Source: Caulobacteraceae bacterium
GTDB lineage: Bacteria; Pseudomonadota; Alphaproteobacteria; Caulobacterales; Caulobacteraceae
DNA: 5,671 bases
Direction of reading: 5' to 3'
Assembly (NCBI GenBank): GCA_947456005.1
Contig: CANGRP010000166.1
Span: 1-5,671 of the forward strand
The notes under the pieces are model-generated. The model did not search any database. It was not told the DNA's origin and saw only the letters and a list, made by a program, of their open reading frames with translations. Below are positions 1-5,541 of the stretch, piece after piece; within the stretch, counting starts at the first letter, position 1; every line of letters starts with the position of its first letter. The translations under genes and the position numbers were made by a program.

Positions 1-389
1 AGGATGGGGGGACCGGTTTTGGGCGGCGGCGGCGCCGGGAGTCCGAGTCCTGGGCGCTGGTGCCCCGACTCGAGACCGATGAAGACCGGCGGCGCCGGCC
101 AGGGCGCCAGGGCCGGCAGAAGCATGGACTCGGTCGGCGTGAAGGCCGCCATGGCCGCGAAGGCGCATGGAGAATCCGAAGCGCCCTTGCCGGCGTCCGG
201 GCTTGTCCCGTCATCGTTGAGCGGGGCCACCATGGCGCCCTGGCCGGTGCAGAGGGTCATCTGCAGCCCGCCGTCCGGCGTCTCGGCGAACATCACGCCC
301 GCCGGGACGACAATGCGCATGGTCAGGGCCAGGGCCACCAGGACAGGGGCCGACCGACGAAGGAGTCCGATGAGACCAGAGACGCGCAT
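1..389 (-). CDS. DUF2946-type small membrane/secreted protein (3' end cut by window edge)
   Basis: This frame reads 129 codons from ATG (389-387) to the left edge without a stop. The N-terminus has an RR pair followed by a hydrophobic stretch (about residues 13-34, ending VVPAGVMFAE), which looks like a membrane anchor or signal. Then come LCTGQG with Cys47, an acidic linker, SPCAFAA with Cys75, a second hydrophobic stretch (about 89-106) and a proline-rich tail PAPPPPKTGPP. This order (LVPAGxM, CTG, CAFA, tail like RGPPA) is what I know of the DUF2946 family. Members are usually 110-140 aa and have no established biochemical role. Some lie near TonB-dependent receptor or copper-linked genes, but no such neighbour is visible here. 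By family comparison the stop should lie only a few codons beyond the edge. An AGGA sits 8 nt before the start codon. The gene is divergent from tlyA across 135 bp. The family call rests on motif memory, not a search. Confidence 0.72.
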   Translation of the reverse strand, partial: MRVSGLIGLLRRSAPVLVALALTMRIVVPAGVMFAETPDGGLQMTLCTGQGAMVAPLNDDGTSPDAGKGASDSPCAFAAMAAFTPTESMLLPALAPWPAPPVFIGLESGHQRPGLGLPAPPPPKTGPPI

Positions 390-489
390 CGCCGGTGTCC
401 TAGATCATGTTCTGGAGAATGGGAATTGGCTCTCGGCTGAACCCGGCTCTTCTGTCTGGAACGGCGACCTGGACACAGGCGGGGCTCGG

Positions 490-518
490 TTGTCTCGTCG
501 AGGCTTCCGCGACAGACT
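490..518 (+). promoter_or_regulatory. putative tlyA promoter, leaderless type
   Basis: TTGTCT (490-495) matches the -35 hexamer TTGACA at 4 of 6 positions. It is followed by a 17-nt spacer and CAGACT (513-518) as a weak -10. The A of the tlyA ATG at 525 is the seventh base after the -10, where a transcript would be expected to begin. No Shine-Dalgarno sequence precedes this ATG, which fits a leaderless mRNA. Leaderless mRNAs are common in Caulobacterales. The -10 match is poor, so this rests mainly on spacing. Confidence 0.35.
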
Positions 519-524
519 GCACCC

Positions 525-1280
525 ATGCCGAACCCCGCGCCTGGAGGTCCCGTCCGGCGGCGCGCCGACGCCGTCCTCGCCGAGCGCGGGCTGGCGTCGA
601 GCCGCGCCCGGGCCCGCGCCGCCATCGAGGCCGGGGGGGTGACTGCGGGCGGGCGGCCGGTGACCCGCCCGTCCGATCTGATCGATCCTGAGGCCGAAAT
701 CACCTTCCAGCCTGCCTTCGGCGAGGTCAGTCGGGCGGCGGGGAAGTTGAAGGGCGCCCCGGGCTTTTCAGACGCCCCCCTCGATGGCGCCGTCGTGCTG
801 GATGTCGGGGCCTCCACCGGCGGCTTCACGGAGGTCTGCCTCAACCGGGGCGCGGCCCGCGTCTATGCCGTGGATGTCGGCCGCGGCCAGCTTCATCCCC
901 GCCTGGCGGCCGATCCCCGGGTCGTCAGCCTTGAGGGCGTGGACGCCCGTCGTCTGGATGCGGATCTTGTTCCCGAGGCGCCGGGCGTCGTGGTCTGCGA
1001 CGCCAGCTTCATCGGCCTGGCCAAGGTCCTGCCGGCGGCCCTCGCCCTGGCGGCGCCGGGCGCCTGGCTTTTCGCCCTGGTCAAGCCGCAGTTCGAGGTG
1101 GGACCCGAAAAGGTGGGCAAGGGAGGCGTGGTCCGCGATCCGGCGGCCCGCCAGGACGCTCTTCAGTCGGCCTGCGCCTTCCTGAAGGCCTCGGGCTGGC
1201 GCGTGACCGCGCATGCGGACAGCACCGTTCCGGGGGCGGATGGCAATGTCGAGTTCCTCGTCACAGCCCGGAAGGGCTGA
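525..1280 (+). CDS. tlyA: TlyA family rRNA (cytidine-2'-O)-methyltransferase / hemolysin-like protein
   Basis: The 251-aa product has the usual TlyA length and layout. An S4 RNA-binding domain covers about residues 11-60 (RRRADAVLAERGLASSR, then an AIEAGGVTAGGRPV turn). After it comes the linker VSRAAGKL and a Rossmann FtsJ/RrmJ-type methyltransferase domain (about 85-248). The SAM-binding motif is LDVGASTGGFTE (92-103), followed by VYAVDVGRGQL (113-123), CDASFIG (158-164), LVKPQFEVG (185-193) and GKGGVVRD (198-205). The K-D-K-E catalytic tetrad of 2'-O-methyltransferases appears intact as Lys74, Asp159, Lys187 and Glu243. In mycobacteria TlyA methylates 16S and 23S rRNA cytidines and its loss gives capreomycin resistance. 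Here the 23S-type activity is assumed from the family, and the old 'hemolysin' name is likely misleading. ATG 525 is chosen because the S4 domain begins at residue 11. There is no Shine-Dalgarno sequence, so the gene is probably leaderless. The stop abuts the stop of the convergent gene. Confidence 0.95.
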   Translation: MPNPAPGGPVRRRADAVLAERGLASSRARARAAIEAGGVTAGGRPVTRPSDLIDPEAEITFQPAFGEVSRAAGKLKGAPGFSDAPLDGAVVLDVGASTGGFTEVCLNRGAARVYAVDVGRGQLHPRLAADPRVVSLEGVDARRLDADLVPEAPGVVVCDASFIGLAKVLPAALALAAPGAWLFALVKPQFEVGPEKVGKGGVVRDPAARQDALQSACAFLKASGWRVTAHADSTVPGADGNVEFLVTARKG

Positions 1281-1709
1281 TCACTCCCGGCCGCTGGCGC
1301 GCCAGACCCCGTCGGAGTTCTGGCAGACCTCAAACTGGCGGGGCTGGCCGTCCTGGGGCGACTGCTGCACCCAGCGGCAGTGCTCGCGGCTGTAGTCGGT
1401 CTGGGTCACCTGGGGCGGGTAGTCCACGCAGGTCACGGACCCGCGCCCGACGCCATAGCCCACCCCGGCGCCGGCGGCGGCGCCCAGCAGGGTTCCTTCC
1501 GTCTTGTGGCCTCGCCCGGCGATGGCGCGGCCAAGGAGCGCCCCGCCGACGGCGCCGATCAGGGCCCCCTTGGTCCCAGCCTCCTGCTTCTGCTCCTGGC
1601 AGACGTCGCCGCGGCCGAATTCCTGGACGGGCGCGGTCTGGGCGCGGACCGGGGCCGGGACGGCGGCGAGAAGGGCGAAGGCGGCGGCGCAGGTGACCAG
1701 GGAACGCAT
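1281..1709 (-). CDS. secreted glycine-zipper protein (17 kDa surface antigen-like)
   Basis: The 142-aa product has a clear Sec signal peptide: MRS, a hydrophobic core from about residues 5-18, and a likely signal peptidase I site VRA|QT after residue 23. Cys7 is not in a lipobox, so it is probably not a lipoprotein. Residues 46-90 form a glycine zipper with two Gly/Ala-rich helices (GALIGAVGGALLG and GTLLGAAAGAGVGYGVG) joined by a short basic loop RGHKTEG. This is the 2TM glycine-zipper pattern of outer-membrane-associated proteins. The C-terminal part (94-142) carries Cys94, Cys111 and Cys129 and ends QFEVCQNSDGVWRASGRE. Together with Cys37 this gives four cysteines in the mature protein, which could form two disulfides in the periplasm. 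AAAGGAG (1717-1723) lies 7 nt before the ATG and fixes the start. The molecular role is unknown. Membrane or envelope association is inferred from the zipper. Confidence 0.88.
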   Translation of the reverse strand: MRSLVTCAAAFALLAAVPAPVRAQTAPVQEFGRGDVCQEQKQEAGTKGALIGAVGGALLGRAIAGRGHKTEGTLLGAAAGAGVGYGVGRGSVTCVDYPPQVTQTDYSREHCRWVQQSPQDGQPRQFEVCQNSDGVWRASGRE

Positions 1710-1736
1710 GGCGGGACTCCTTTGCGGACCGAACCA

Positions 1737-1764
1737 AGCCTATGGCGGAACGCGTCGATTGCAA
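1737..1764 (-). promoter_or_regulatory. putative promoter of the glycine-zipper gene
   Basis: Reading the minus strand, TTGCAA (1764-1759, 4 of 6 to TTGACA) is followed by a 16-nt spacer and TAGGCT (1742-1737, 3 of 6 to TATAAT). A transcript starting about 7 nt further on would have a leader of roughly 20 nt containing the strong AAAGGAG ribosome-binding site. The geometry is sensible but the hexamers are weak. Confidence 0.3.
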
Positions 1765-1801
1765 GACCCGCCGCACAGGGCTCCCGGTCAGGGGGCAAAG
1801 G

Positions 1802-1811
1802 GTCTAGACTG
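1802..1811 (+). promoter_or_regulatory. putative -10 element of the RNA methyltransferase gene
   Basis: GTCTAGAC (1802-1809) is an 8-bp palindrome. It contains CTAGA, resembling the core of the Caulobacter housekeeping -10 (GCTANAWC). TAGACT (1805-1810) ends 6 nt before GTG 1817, so the start codon would be at the transcript's first base. The block AGACTG, 5 nt, start codon is identical in spacing to that of tlyA (514-519 and ATG 525). I see no convincing -35 hexamer 16-18 nt upstream, so confidence is modest. Confidence 0.35.
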
Positions 1812-1816
1812 TCGCC

Positions 1817-3124
1817 GTGCCCCTCCGCAGACCCCCCCGGTCCCAGACCTCCCGGACGCCCCCTGCAGCCCCCCCCGCGGGTCCCCTCGCCGTCACGGCC
1901 ATGGGCGGGGAGGGGGATGGGTTGATCCGCCTGGACGATGGCGGCGTCCTGCATGTCGCCGGAGCCCTTCCCGGGGAGACGGTGCGCTTGCGGGCCGGTC
2001 CGGAAGGGCCCGTCCTCGACGCGGTGTTGGAGCCCAGTCCGTTACGCCGGACCCCGCCCTGTCCGCATTTTGGGACCTGCGGCGGCTGCGTCCTCCAGCA
2101 CTGGGATTCGGACTCCGCCCTGGCCTGGAAGGTCGAGCGGCTCAGGGCCACCCTGGCCCTGGAACGGCTGGAGACCGAGATCCTGCCGGTCTTCCGGACA
2201 ACCCCCGGCGGGCGTCGACGGGGGGCCCTCCACGCCCGCCGGGGATCCTCCCGGACCGAGGCGCGGCTCGGCTTCAAGACCCGCAAGTCCTGGAGCCTGG
2301 TGGACATCGAAGGGTGCGCCGTCCTGGACCCCTCCATCGTCCGCGCCCTGCCGGCCCTGCGGCGGCTTGCGGCGCCGCTCCTGGAGCATCCGAAGTCGGC
2401 GCCGTCGCTGCACGTGACCGTCACGGACGACGGCCTGGACATCGACGTGACCGGTGTCGAGGCGCGGTCGGGCGGCCTGTCAGCCGACGCCCGGCAGGAG
2501 GTCGCGGCGCTGGCTGCCGAGGCTGGCCTCGCCCGCCTGACCCTGGCCGGCGACATCCTGTTCCAGCAGCGCCAGCCCAGCCTGAGGATTGGCCGCGCCC
2601 GTGTGGCCCTTCCGCCCGGCGCCTTCCTGCAGGCCGACCCCGCCGCCGAGGCCGCCATGGTCGCCGAGGCCCGGGTCGCCGTGGAGGGCGCGCGGCGCAT
2701 CGCCGACCTTTTCTGTGGCCTCGGCGCCTTCACCTTCCCCCTGGCTGAGGTCGCCCCGGTCCTGGCCATGGACGGGTCCGCCCCCGCCATCCGCGCCCTC
2801 GCCGCCGCCGTCGCCACGGCGCCGGGCCTGCACGGCGTCACCGCCGAGGCCCGCGACCTCTTCCGACGTCCTCTTTCGGCGGTCGAGCTGAAACGAATCG
2901 ACGCGGTCGTCTTCGATCCGCCTCGCGCCGGCGCCCTGGCCCAGGCCGCCGAGATCGCCCAGTCGGGCGCCGCCCGGGTCGTAGGCGTCTCCTGCAATCC
3001 CGCCACCTTCGCCCGGGACGCCCGGCGACTTGTTGACGGGGGTTTCAGGCTGGAACGCATCCGTCCCGTAGACCAGTTCCTCTGGTCTTCGCACCTCGAG
3101 CTCGTGGCGGTTTTCAGCCGCTGA
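1817..3124 (+). CDS. class I SAM-dependent RNA m5U methyltransferase, TrmA/RlmD (RumA) family with [4Fe-4S] site
   Basis: The enzyme would transfer a methyl group from SAM to C5 of a uridine in RNA. From GTG 1817 the product is 435 aa. A TRAM-type RNA-binding segment covers about residues 23-70 (LAVTAMGGEGDGLIRL...LPGETV). The iron-sulfur cysteines are Cys82, Cys88 and Cys91 (C-x5-C-x2-C) plus Cys167 (IEGCAVLD), as in RumA. The methyltransferase domain has PPGAFLQADP (266-275), the SAM motif ADLFCGLGAFTFPLA (296-310), FDPPRAGA (366-373) and the nucleophile loop VSCNPATFARD with Cys393. Glu428 in SSHLELV is the likely general base. All key residues are present. The cluster points to 23S rRNA (RlmC/RlmD type) rather than TrmA, but the target uridine cannot be read from sequence. 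The first ~22 residues are Pro/Arg-rich and non-conserved in look. ATG 1901 (residue 29) would cut the first TRAM strand, so the GTG, preceded by a possible -10, is preferred. Confidence 0.9.
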   Translation: MPLRRPPRSQTSRTPPAAPPAGPLAVTAMGGEGDGLIRLDDGGVLHVAGALPGETVRLRAGPEGPVLDAVLEPSPLRRTPPCPHFGTCGGCVLQHWDSDSALAWKVERLRATLALERLETEILPVFRTTPGGRRRGALHARRGSSRTEARLGFKTRKSWSLVDIEGCAVLDPSIVRALPALRRLAAPLLEHPKSAPSLHVTVTDDGLDIDVTGVEARSGGLSADARQEVAALAAEAGLARLTLAGDILFQQRQPSLRIGRARVALPPGAFLQADPAAEAAMVAEARVAVEGARRIADLFCGLGAFTFPLAEVAPVLAMDGSAPAIRALAAAVATAPGLHGVTAEARDLFRRPLSAVELKRIDAVVFDPPRAGALAQAAEIAQSGAARVVGVSCNPATFARDARRLVDGGFRLERIRPVDQFLWSSHLELVAVFSR

Positions 3125-3180
3125 GCCGCACGCCTTGCCCGGTGCGTCCGGAAGAGGCAGTGTCGCGCCTTCGTGCGTGG

Positions 3181-3185
3181 GGAGG
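3181..3185 (+). promoter_or_regulatory. Shine-Dalgarno site fixing the MATE gene start
   Basis: GGAGG, part of a longer GGGGAGG, lies 6 nt upstream of ATG 3192. It is the best ribosome-binding site in the window. It decides for this start over the in-frame TTG at 3135, which has no such site. Confidence 0.75.
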
Positions 3186-3191
3186 TCCGGT

Positions 3192-4553
3192 ATGGCCGCA
3201 GGGGCGGGTGAACGCCGTCATGACGCGGTGCGCCAGGACCTGGCGGCTCTGTTCACATTGGCCTGGCCGGTGGTCATCTCCCGGCTGGGAATGATGACAA
3301 TGGGCGTCAGCGACGCCATCGTCGTGGGTCGCTATTCCGCTGTCCAGCTGGGCTGGCACGCCATGGCCTGGGCTCCCAGTACGGTGGTCCTGGTCGTGGG
3401 CACCGCGCTCCTCGGCGGGGTCCAGGTCATGACCGCCCGCGCCATCGGGGAGGGTCGACCGGAAGAGACGGGGGCGGTCCTGCGCCGGGGCCTGGTCTAC
3501 GGGGTCAAGGTCGGCGCCTTCGCGGGGGCCGCGCTCTTCTTCCTCGGCCCCTGGCTACTCGGCCTGCTTCAACTGCCGGATGATCTTGTTGCCGGGGCGA
3601 CGCCGCCCCTGCAGATCTTCGCCCTCTCCATGCCCCTCTTCGTGATCGGATCGGCCTGCTCAGCCTGGCTGGAGGGGCTGGGCCGTCCGCGCATCGGGGC
3701 GGTCTTCATGTGGGCGGCCAACCTGGTGAACCTTCTCGCCCTGCTGGTCCTGGTGCCCGGGAACTTTGACCTGCCCGCCCTTGGCGCCGTCGGCGCGGCC
3801 CTCGCCACCCTCATCGCCCGTGCCGCCCTGACCCTGGCTCTTGTGGTCTACATCCTGCGCATGCCCGAGGCCCGGAGCCTCGGCGTCTTCACGCCGGCGC
3901 CCCCGGCGCCGAAGGCGGCTTCGGAGCAGACCCAGATCGGCCTGGGCGCCGGCGCCTCTGGCTTCTTCGAGATGGCCGCCTTCGCCGGCATGAACGTCGT
4001 CGCCGGATGGCTGGGGACCCTTCAGGTCGCGACCTGGAGCATCGTGGTCAATGTCATCTCGCTCGCCTTTATGGTGCCTCTGGGCATCGCCACCGCCTTA
4101 TCGGTGCTGGTGGGCCGCGCCTACGGCGCCAGGGACGCCGAGGCGATCCGTCGCATCAGCCTGATCGCCTACGGCGTCACCCTGGCCTTCTGCCTGCTGG
4201 TCACCCTGGTCGTCTGGCTGGGGGCGAACCTCATCGCCGCGGGCTACACAACGGATGCCGCGACGCTGGCCATTGCGGTTCCGGCCCTCATCCTTGCCGC
4301 GGCCATCATCCCGCCCGACGCCCTCCAGGTGGTCGTCGCCCAGTCCCTCCGGGCGCGGGGGGACATCCTGGTTCCCACCGCCGCCCACTTTGTCAGCTAC
4401 GTTCTGGTGATGGCCCCCCTGGCCTGGTTCCTGGCGCTGCCGGCCGGGCGGGGCGTTAATGGCATTGTCGAGGGCGTCCTGATCGCCAGCCTCCTGTCTT
4501 CGGTCCTGCTCCTCAGCCGCTTCGCCTTCCTGTCGCGAAGGCCATTGGGGTGA
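3192..4553 (+). CDS. MATE family efflux transporter (NorM/DinF-like)
   Basis: From ATG 3192 the product is 453 aa, the usual MATE length, and is strongly hydrophobic with about 12 membrane spans. MATE proteins are inner-membrane antiporters that export cationic drugs or metabolites in exchange for Na+ or H+. The N-terminal signature is present: LFTLAWPVVISRLGMMTMGVSD (20-41), then IVVGRYS. The internal duplication is visible. GTALLGGVQVMTARAIGEGRPEE (70-92) in the first half matches LGIATALSVLVGRAYGARDAEA (297-318) in the second half. A cytoplasmic Pro/Ala-rich linker with charged residues (about 224-248) separates the halves. The substrate is unknown. The gene follows the RNA methyltransferase gene after 67 bp with its own strong Shine-Dalgarno site. 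Its TGA overlaps the GTG of the next gene by 4 nt (GTGA), so the two are probably co-translated. No truncation or frameshift is seen. Confidence 0.93.
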   Translation: MAAGAGERRHDAVRQDLAALFTLAWPVVISRLGMMTMGVSDAIVVGRYSAVQLGWHAMAWAPSTVVLVVGTALLGGVQVMTARAIGEGRPEETGAVLRRGLVYGVKVGAFAGAALFFLGPWLLGLLQLPDDLVAGATPPLQIFALSMPLFVIGSACSAWLEGLGRPRIGAVFMWAANLVNLLALLVLVPGNFDLPALGAVGAALATLIARAALTLALVVYILRMPEARSLGVFTPAPPAPKAASEQTQIGLGAGASGFFEMAAFAGMNVVAGWLGTLQVATWSIVVNVISLAFMVPLGIATALSVLVGRAYGARDAEAIRRISLIAYGVTLAFCLLVTLVVWLGANLIAAGYTTDAATLAIAVPALILAAAIIPPDALQVVVAQSLRARGDILVPTAAHFVSYVLVMAPLAWFLALPAGRGVNGIVEGVLIASLLSSVLLLSRFAFLSRRPLG

Positions 4554-5371
4554 CCGGCGGCGGGGACTGGACGGACGCCGAGAACGACCGGATCGTCGAA
4601 GACTATTTCGACATGCTGGCGGACGAACTCGCCAGGCGGTCTTTCAGCAAGGCCGCGCACAACCGGGCCCTGCAGTCGCACCTGCCGGGACGGTCGCAGA
4701 CGTCGATCGAGTTCAAGCACCGGAACATCAGCGCGGTTCTGCAACTCCTGAACCAGCCCTGGATTCTGGGTTATCTCCCTGCGAAGGCCTTCCAGGTCCG
4801 GCTGATCGACGCCGTGCTCAGGCGACTGGGGAAGGACCGGATGCCCTATCGAGGCTCCGCGTCCGGCGGACAGGAGGCCGGGGCGCTATTCTTCGAGCCA
4901 CCGCCACCGCCACTCAACCGACCCTCCCTTGACCCCATGCGCGCCGAGGCCATCGCGCGCCGCTTCGACCCGGCTGAGGCGGACGCCCGGAACCGGGAGT
5001 TGGGTCGGGCCGGCGAAGCCCTGGTTCTCGCCCATGAGCGCCATGCCCTCGCCGCCGCGGGCCGCAAGGACCTCGCCGACCAGGTCCGCTGGACCTCGCA
5101 AGAGGACGGCGATGGCGCCGGGTACGATATCGCCAGCTTCACACCGGAGGGCCGACCGCGACTGGTCGAGGTCAAGACCACGAATGGCTGGGAACGTTCG
5201 GCCTTCCACATCTCTCGGAACGAACTGGCGGTAGCCAATGACAACCGCGAGTCCTGGCGTCTGGTTCGGGTCTGGAACTTCGCCCGCGAGCCCCGCGCCT
5301 TCGAACTGACGCCGCCCCTTGACGCCCATGTCCGCCTGGCGCCGACGAGCTTCCTGGCCACGTTCGGCTAA
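4550..5371 (+). CDS. DUF3883 domain protein with PD-(D/E)XK-like core
   Basis: The 273-aa product has two parts. Residues 7-80 (WTDAENDRIVEDYFDML, then FSKAAHNRALQ, SIEFKHRNISAVLQLL, PWILGYLP) form a helical domain. I recall it from proteins that also carry HNH or DUF3883 domains, but its role is unknown to me. A Pro-rich linker (116-125) leads to a C-terminal DUF3883 domain (about 148-245): RELGRAGEALVLAHER (Glu156), then GAGYDIASF (Asp193), RLVEVKTT (Glu207 and Lys209) and FHISRNELAVANDN. The E...D...ExK set matches a PD-(D/E)XK nuclease fold, which the DUF3883 family resembles. Catalysis is not proven by this. DUF3883 is common in defence and restriction-linked proteins and in the plant NO VEIN protein. 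Start GTG 4550 overlaps the MATE stop. GAAGG (4537-4541) lies 8 nt upstream, and the next ATG (4613) would delete the W/EN motif. No methylase or helicase partner is present in the window. Confidence 0.83.
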   Translation: MTGGGDWTDAENDRIVEDYFDMLADELARRSFSKAAHNRALQSHLPGRSQTSIEFKHRNISAVLQLLNQPWILGYLPAKAFQVRLIDAVLRRLGKDRMPYRGSASGGQEAGALFFEPPPPPLNRPSLDPMRAEAIARRFDPAEADARNRELGRAGEALVLAHERHALAAAGRKDLADQVRWTSQEDGDGAGYDIASFTPEGRPRLVEVKTTNGWERSAFHISRNELAVANDNRESWRLVRVWNFAREPRAFELTPPLDAHVRLAPTSFLATFG

Positions 5372-5408
5372 AGGCTGGGGCGGCCTCCACAGAGCCCCTC
5401 ATTTGCGC

Positions 5409-5510
5409 GCTCCAAGGGAGAGCTCCGCGCGAAGCGCGGTGAGGGAAGCTACGGCGACTCGGTTGACCCCCTCCGGCCCGCTTCGCGCGCCACCTCCCCC
5501 TTGGGGGAGG
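5409..5510 (+). repeat. REP-like inverted repeat pair
   Basis: Unit 1 (about 5409-5448) and unit 2 (about 5466-5510) are imperfect reverse complements. They share CCAAGGG, CGCGCGAAGCG and GAGGG in the same order when unit 2 is read on the minus strand. They are separated by about 17-20 bp (AGCTACGGCGACTCGG). Each unit has its own hairpin. Unit 1 has CCGCGC-GAA-GCGCGG (5425-5439, perfect 6-bp stem). Unit 2 has GGCCCGC-TTC-GCGCGCC (one mismatch in a 7-bp stem). This face-to-face arrangement resembles the dispersed intergenic palindromes of Caulobacterales genomes. Copy number elsewhere cannot be seen here. The hairpins could also end transcription of the MATE/DUF3883 pair or protect its mRNA, but no T-tract follows, so no terminator is called. 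Confidence 0.65.
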
Positions 5511-5541
5511 AATGACTCAGCAATTGCTCCCCCAAGGGGGA
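5493..5541 (+). repeat. two facing C5/G5 palindromes
   Basis: CCTCCCCC-TT-GGGGGAGG (5493-5510, perfect 8-bp arms) is the outer end of REP unit 2. It is followed after 17 nt by TCCCCC-AA-GGGGGA (5528-5541, 6-bp arms). Reverse-complementing the first gives a sequence nearly identical to the second, so the two can also pair with each other over about 15 bp. The intervening segment contains GCAATTGC (5520-5527). The second palindrome may be a broken third REP unit cut by the insertion sequence to its right. Confidence 0.55.

Noticed and set aside
405..425. Possible SOS (LexA) box around GTTCTGGAGAATGGGAATTG upstream of tlyA.
   Set aside because: The alphaproteobacterial box is GTTC-N7-GTTC and only one half matches. 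No SOS-type gene adjoins it.
4..642. Long open frame on the plus strand across the left edge and the start of tlyA.
   Set aside because: It runs opposite to the DUF2946-type gene and out of frame into tlyA. The peptide is low-complexity Gly/Pro/Arg typical of a GC-rich shadow frame.
1504..2748. 414-codon open frame on the plus strand spanning the glycine-zipper gene and half of the RNA methyltransferase gene.
   Set aside because: It crosses two well-supported genes in the wrong frame, and its product is Arg/Pro/Gly-rich without motifs.
1804..3060. 418-codon open frame on the minus strand opposite the RNA methyltransferase gene.
   Set aside because: The plus-strand frame has all catalytic and iron-sulfur motifs. 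The minus frame gives Arg/Ala/Ser-rich sequence with no recognisable domain.
3135..3191. TTG start extending the MATE protein by 19 residues.
   Set aside because: The extension is unlike MATE N-termini. ATG 3192 has a strong GGAGG site 6 nt upstream.
5493..5541. Rho-independent terminator at the C5-TT-G5 and C5-AA-G5 palindromes.
   Set aside because: No T-run follows either palindrome, and the 2-nt loops are too tight. The structure is better explained as part of the REP-like repeat.
5409..5541. CRISPR-like repeat array.
   Set aside because: The units are inverted rather than direct repeats. There are too few of them, and no regular spacers.
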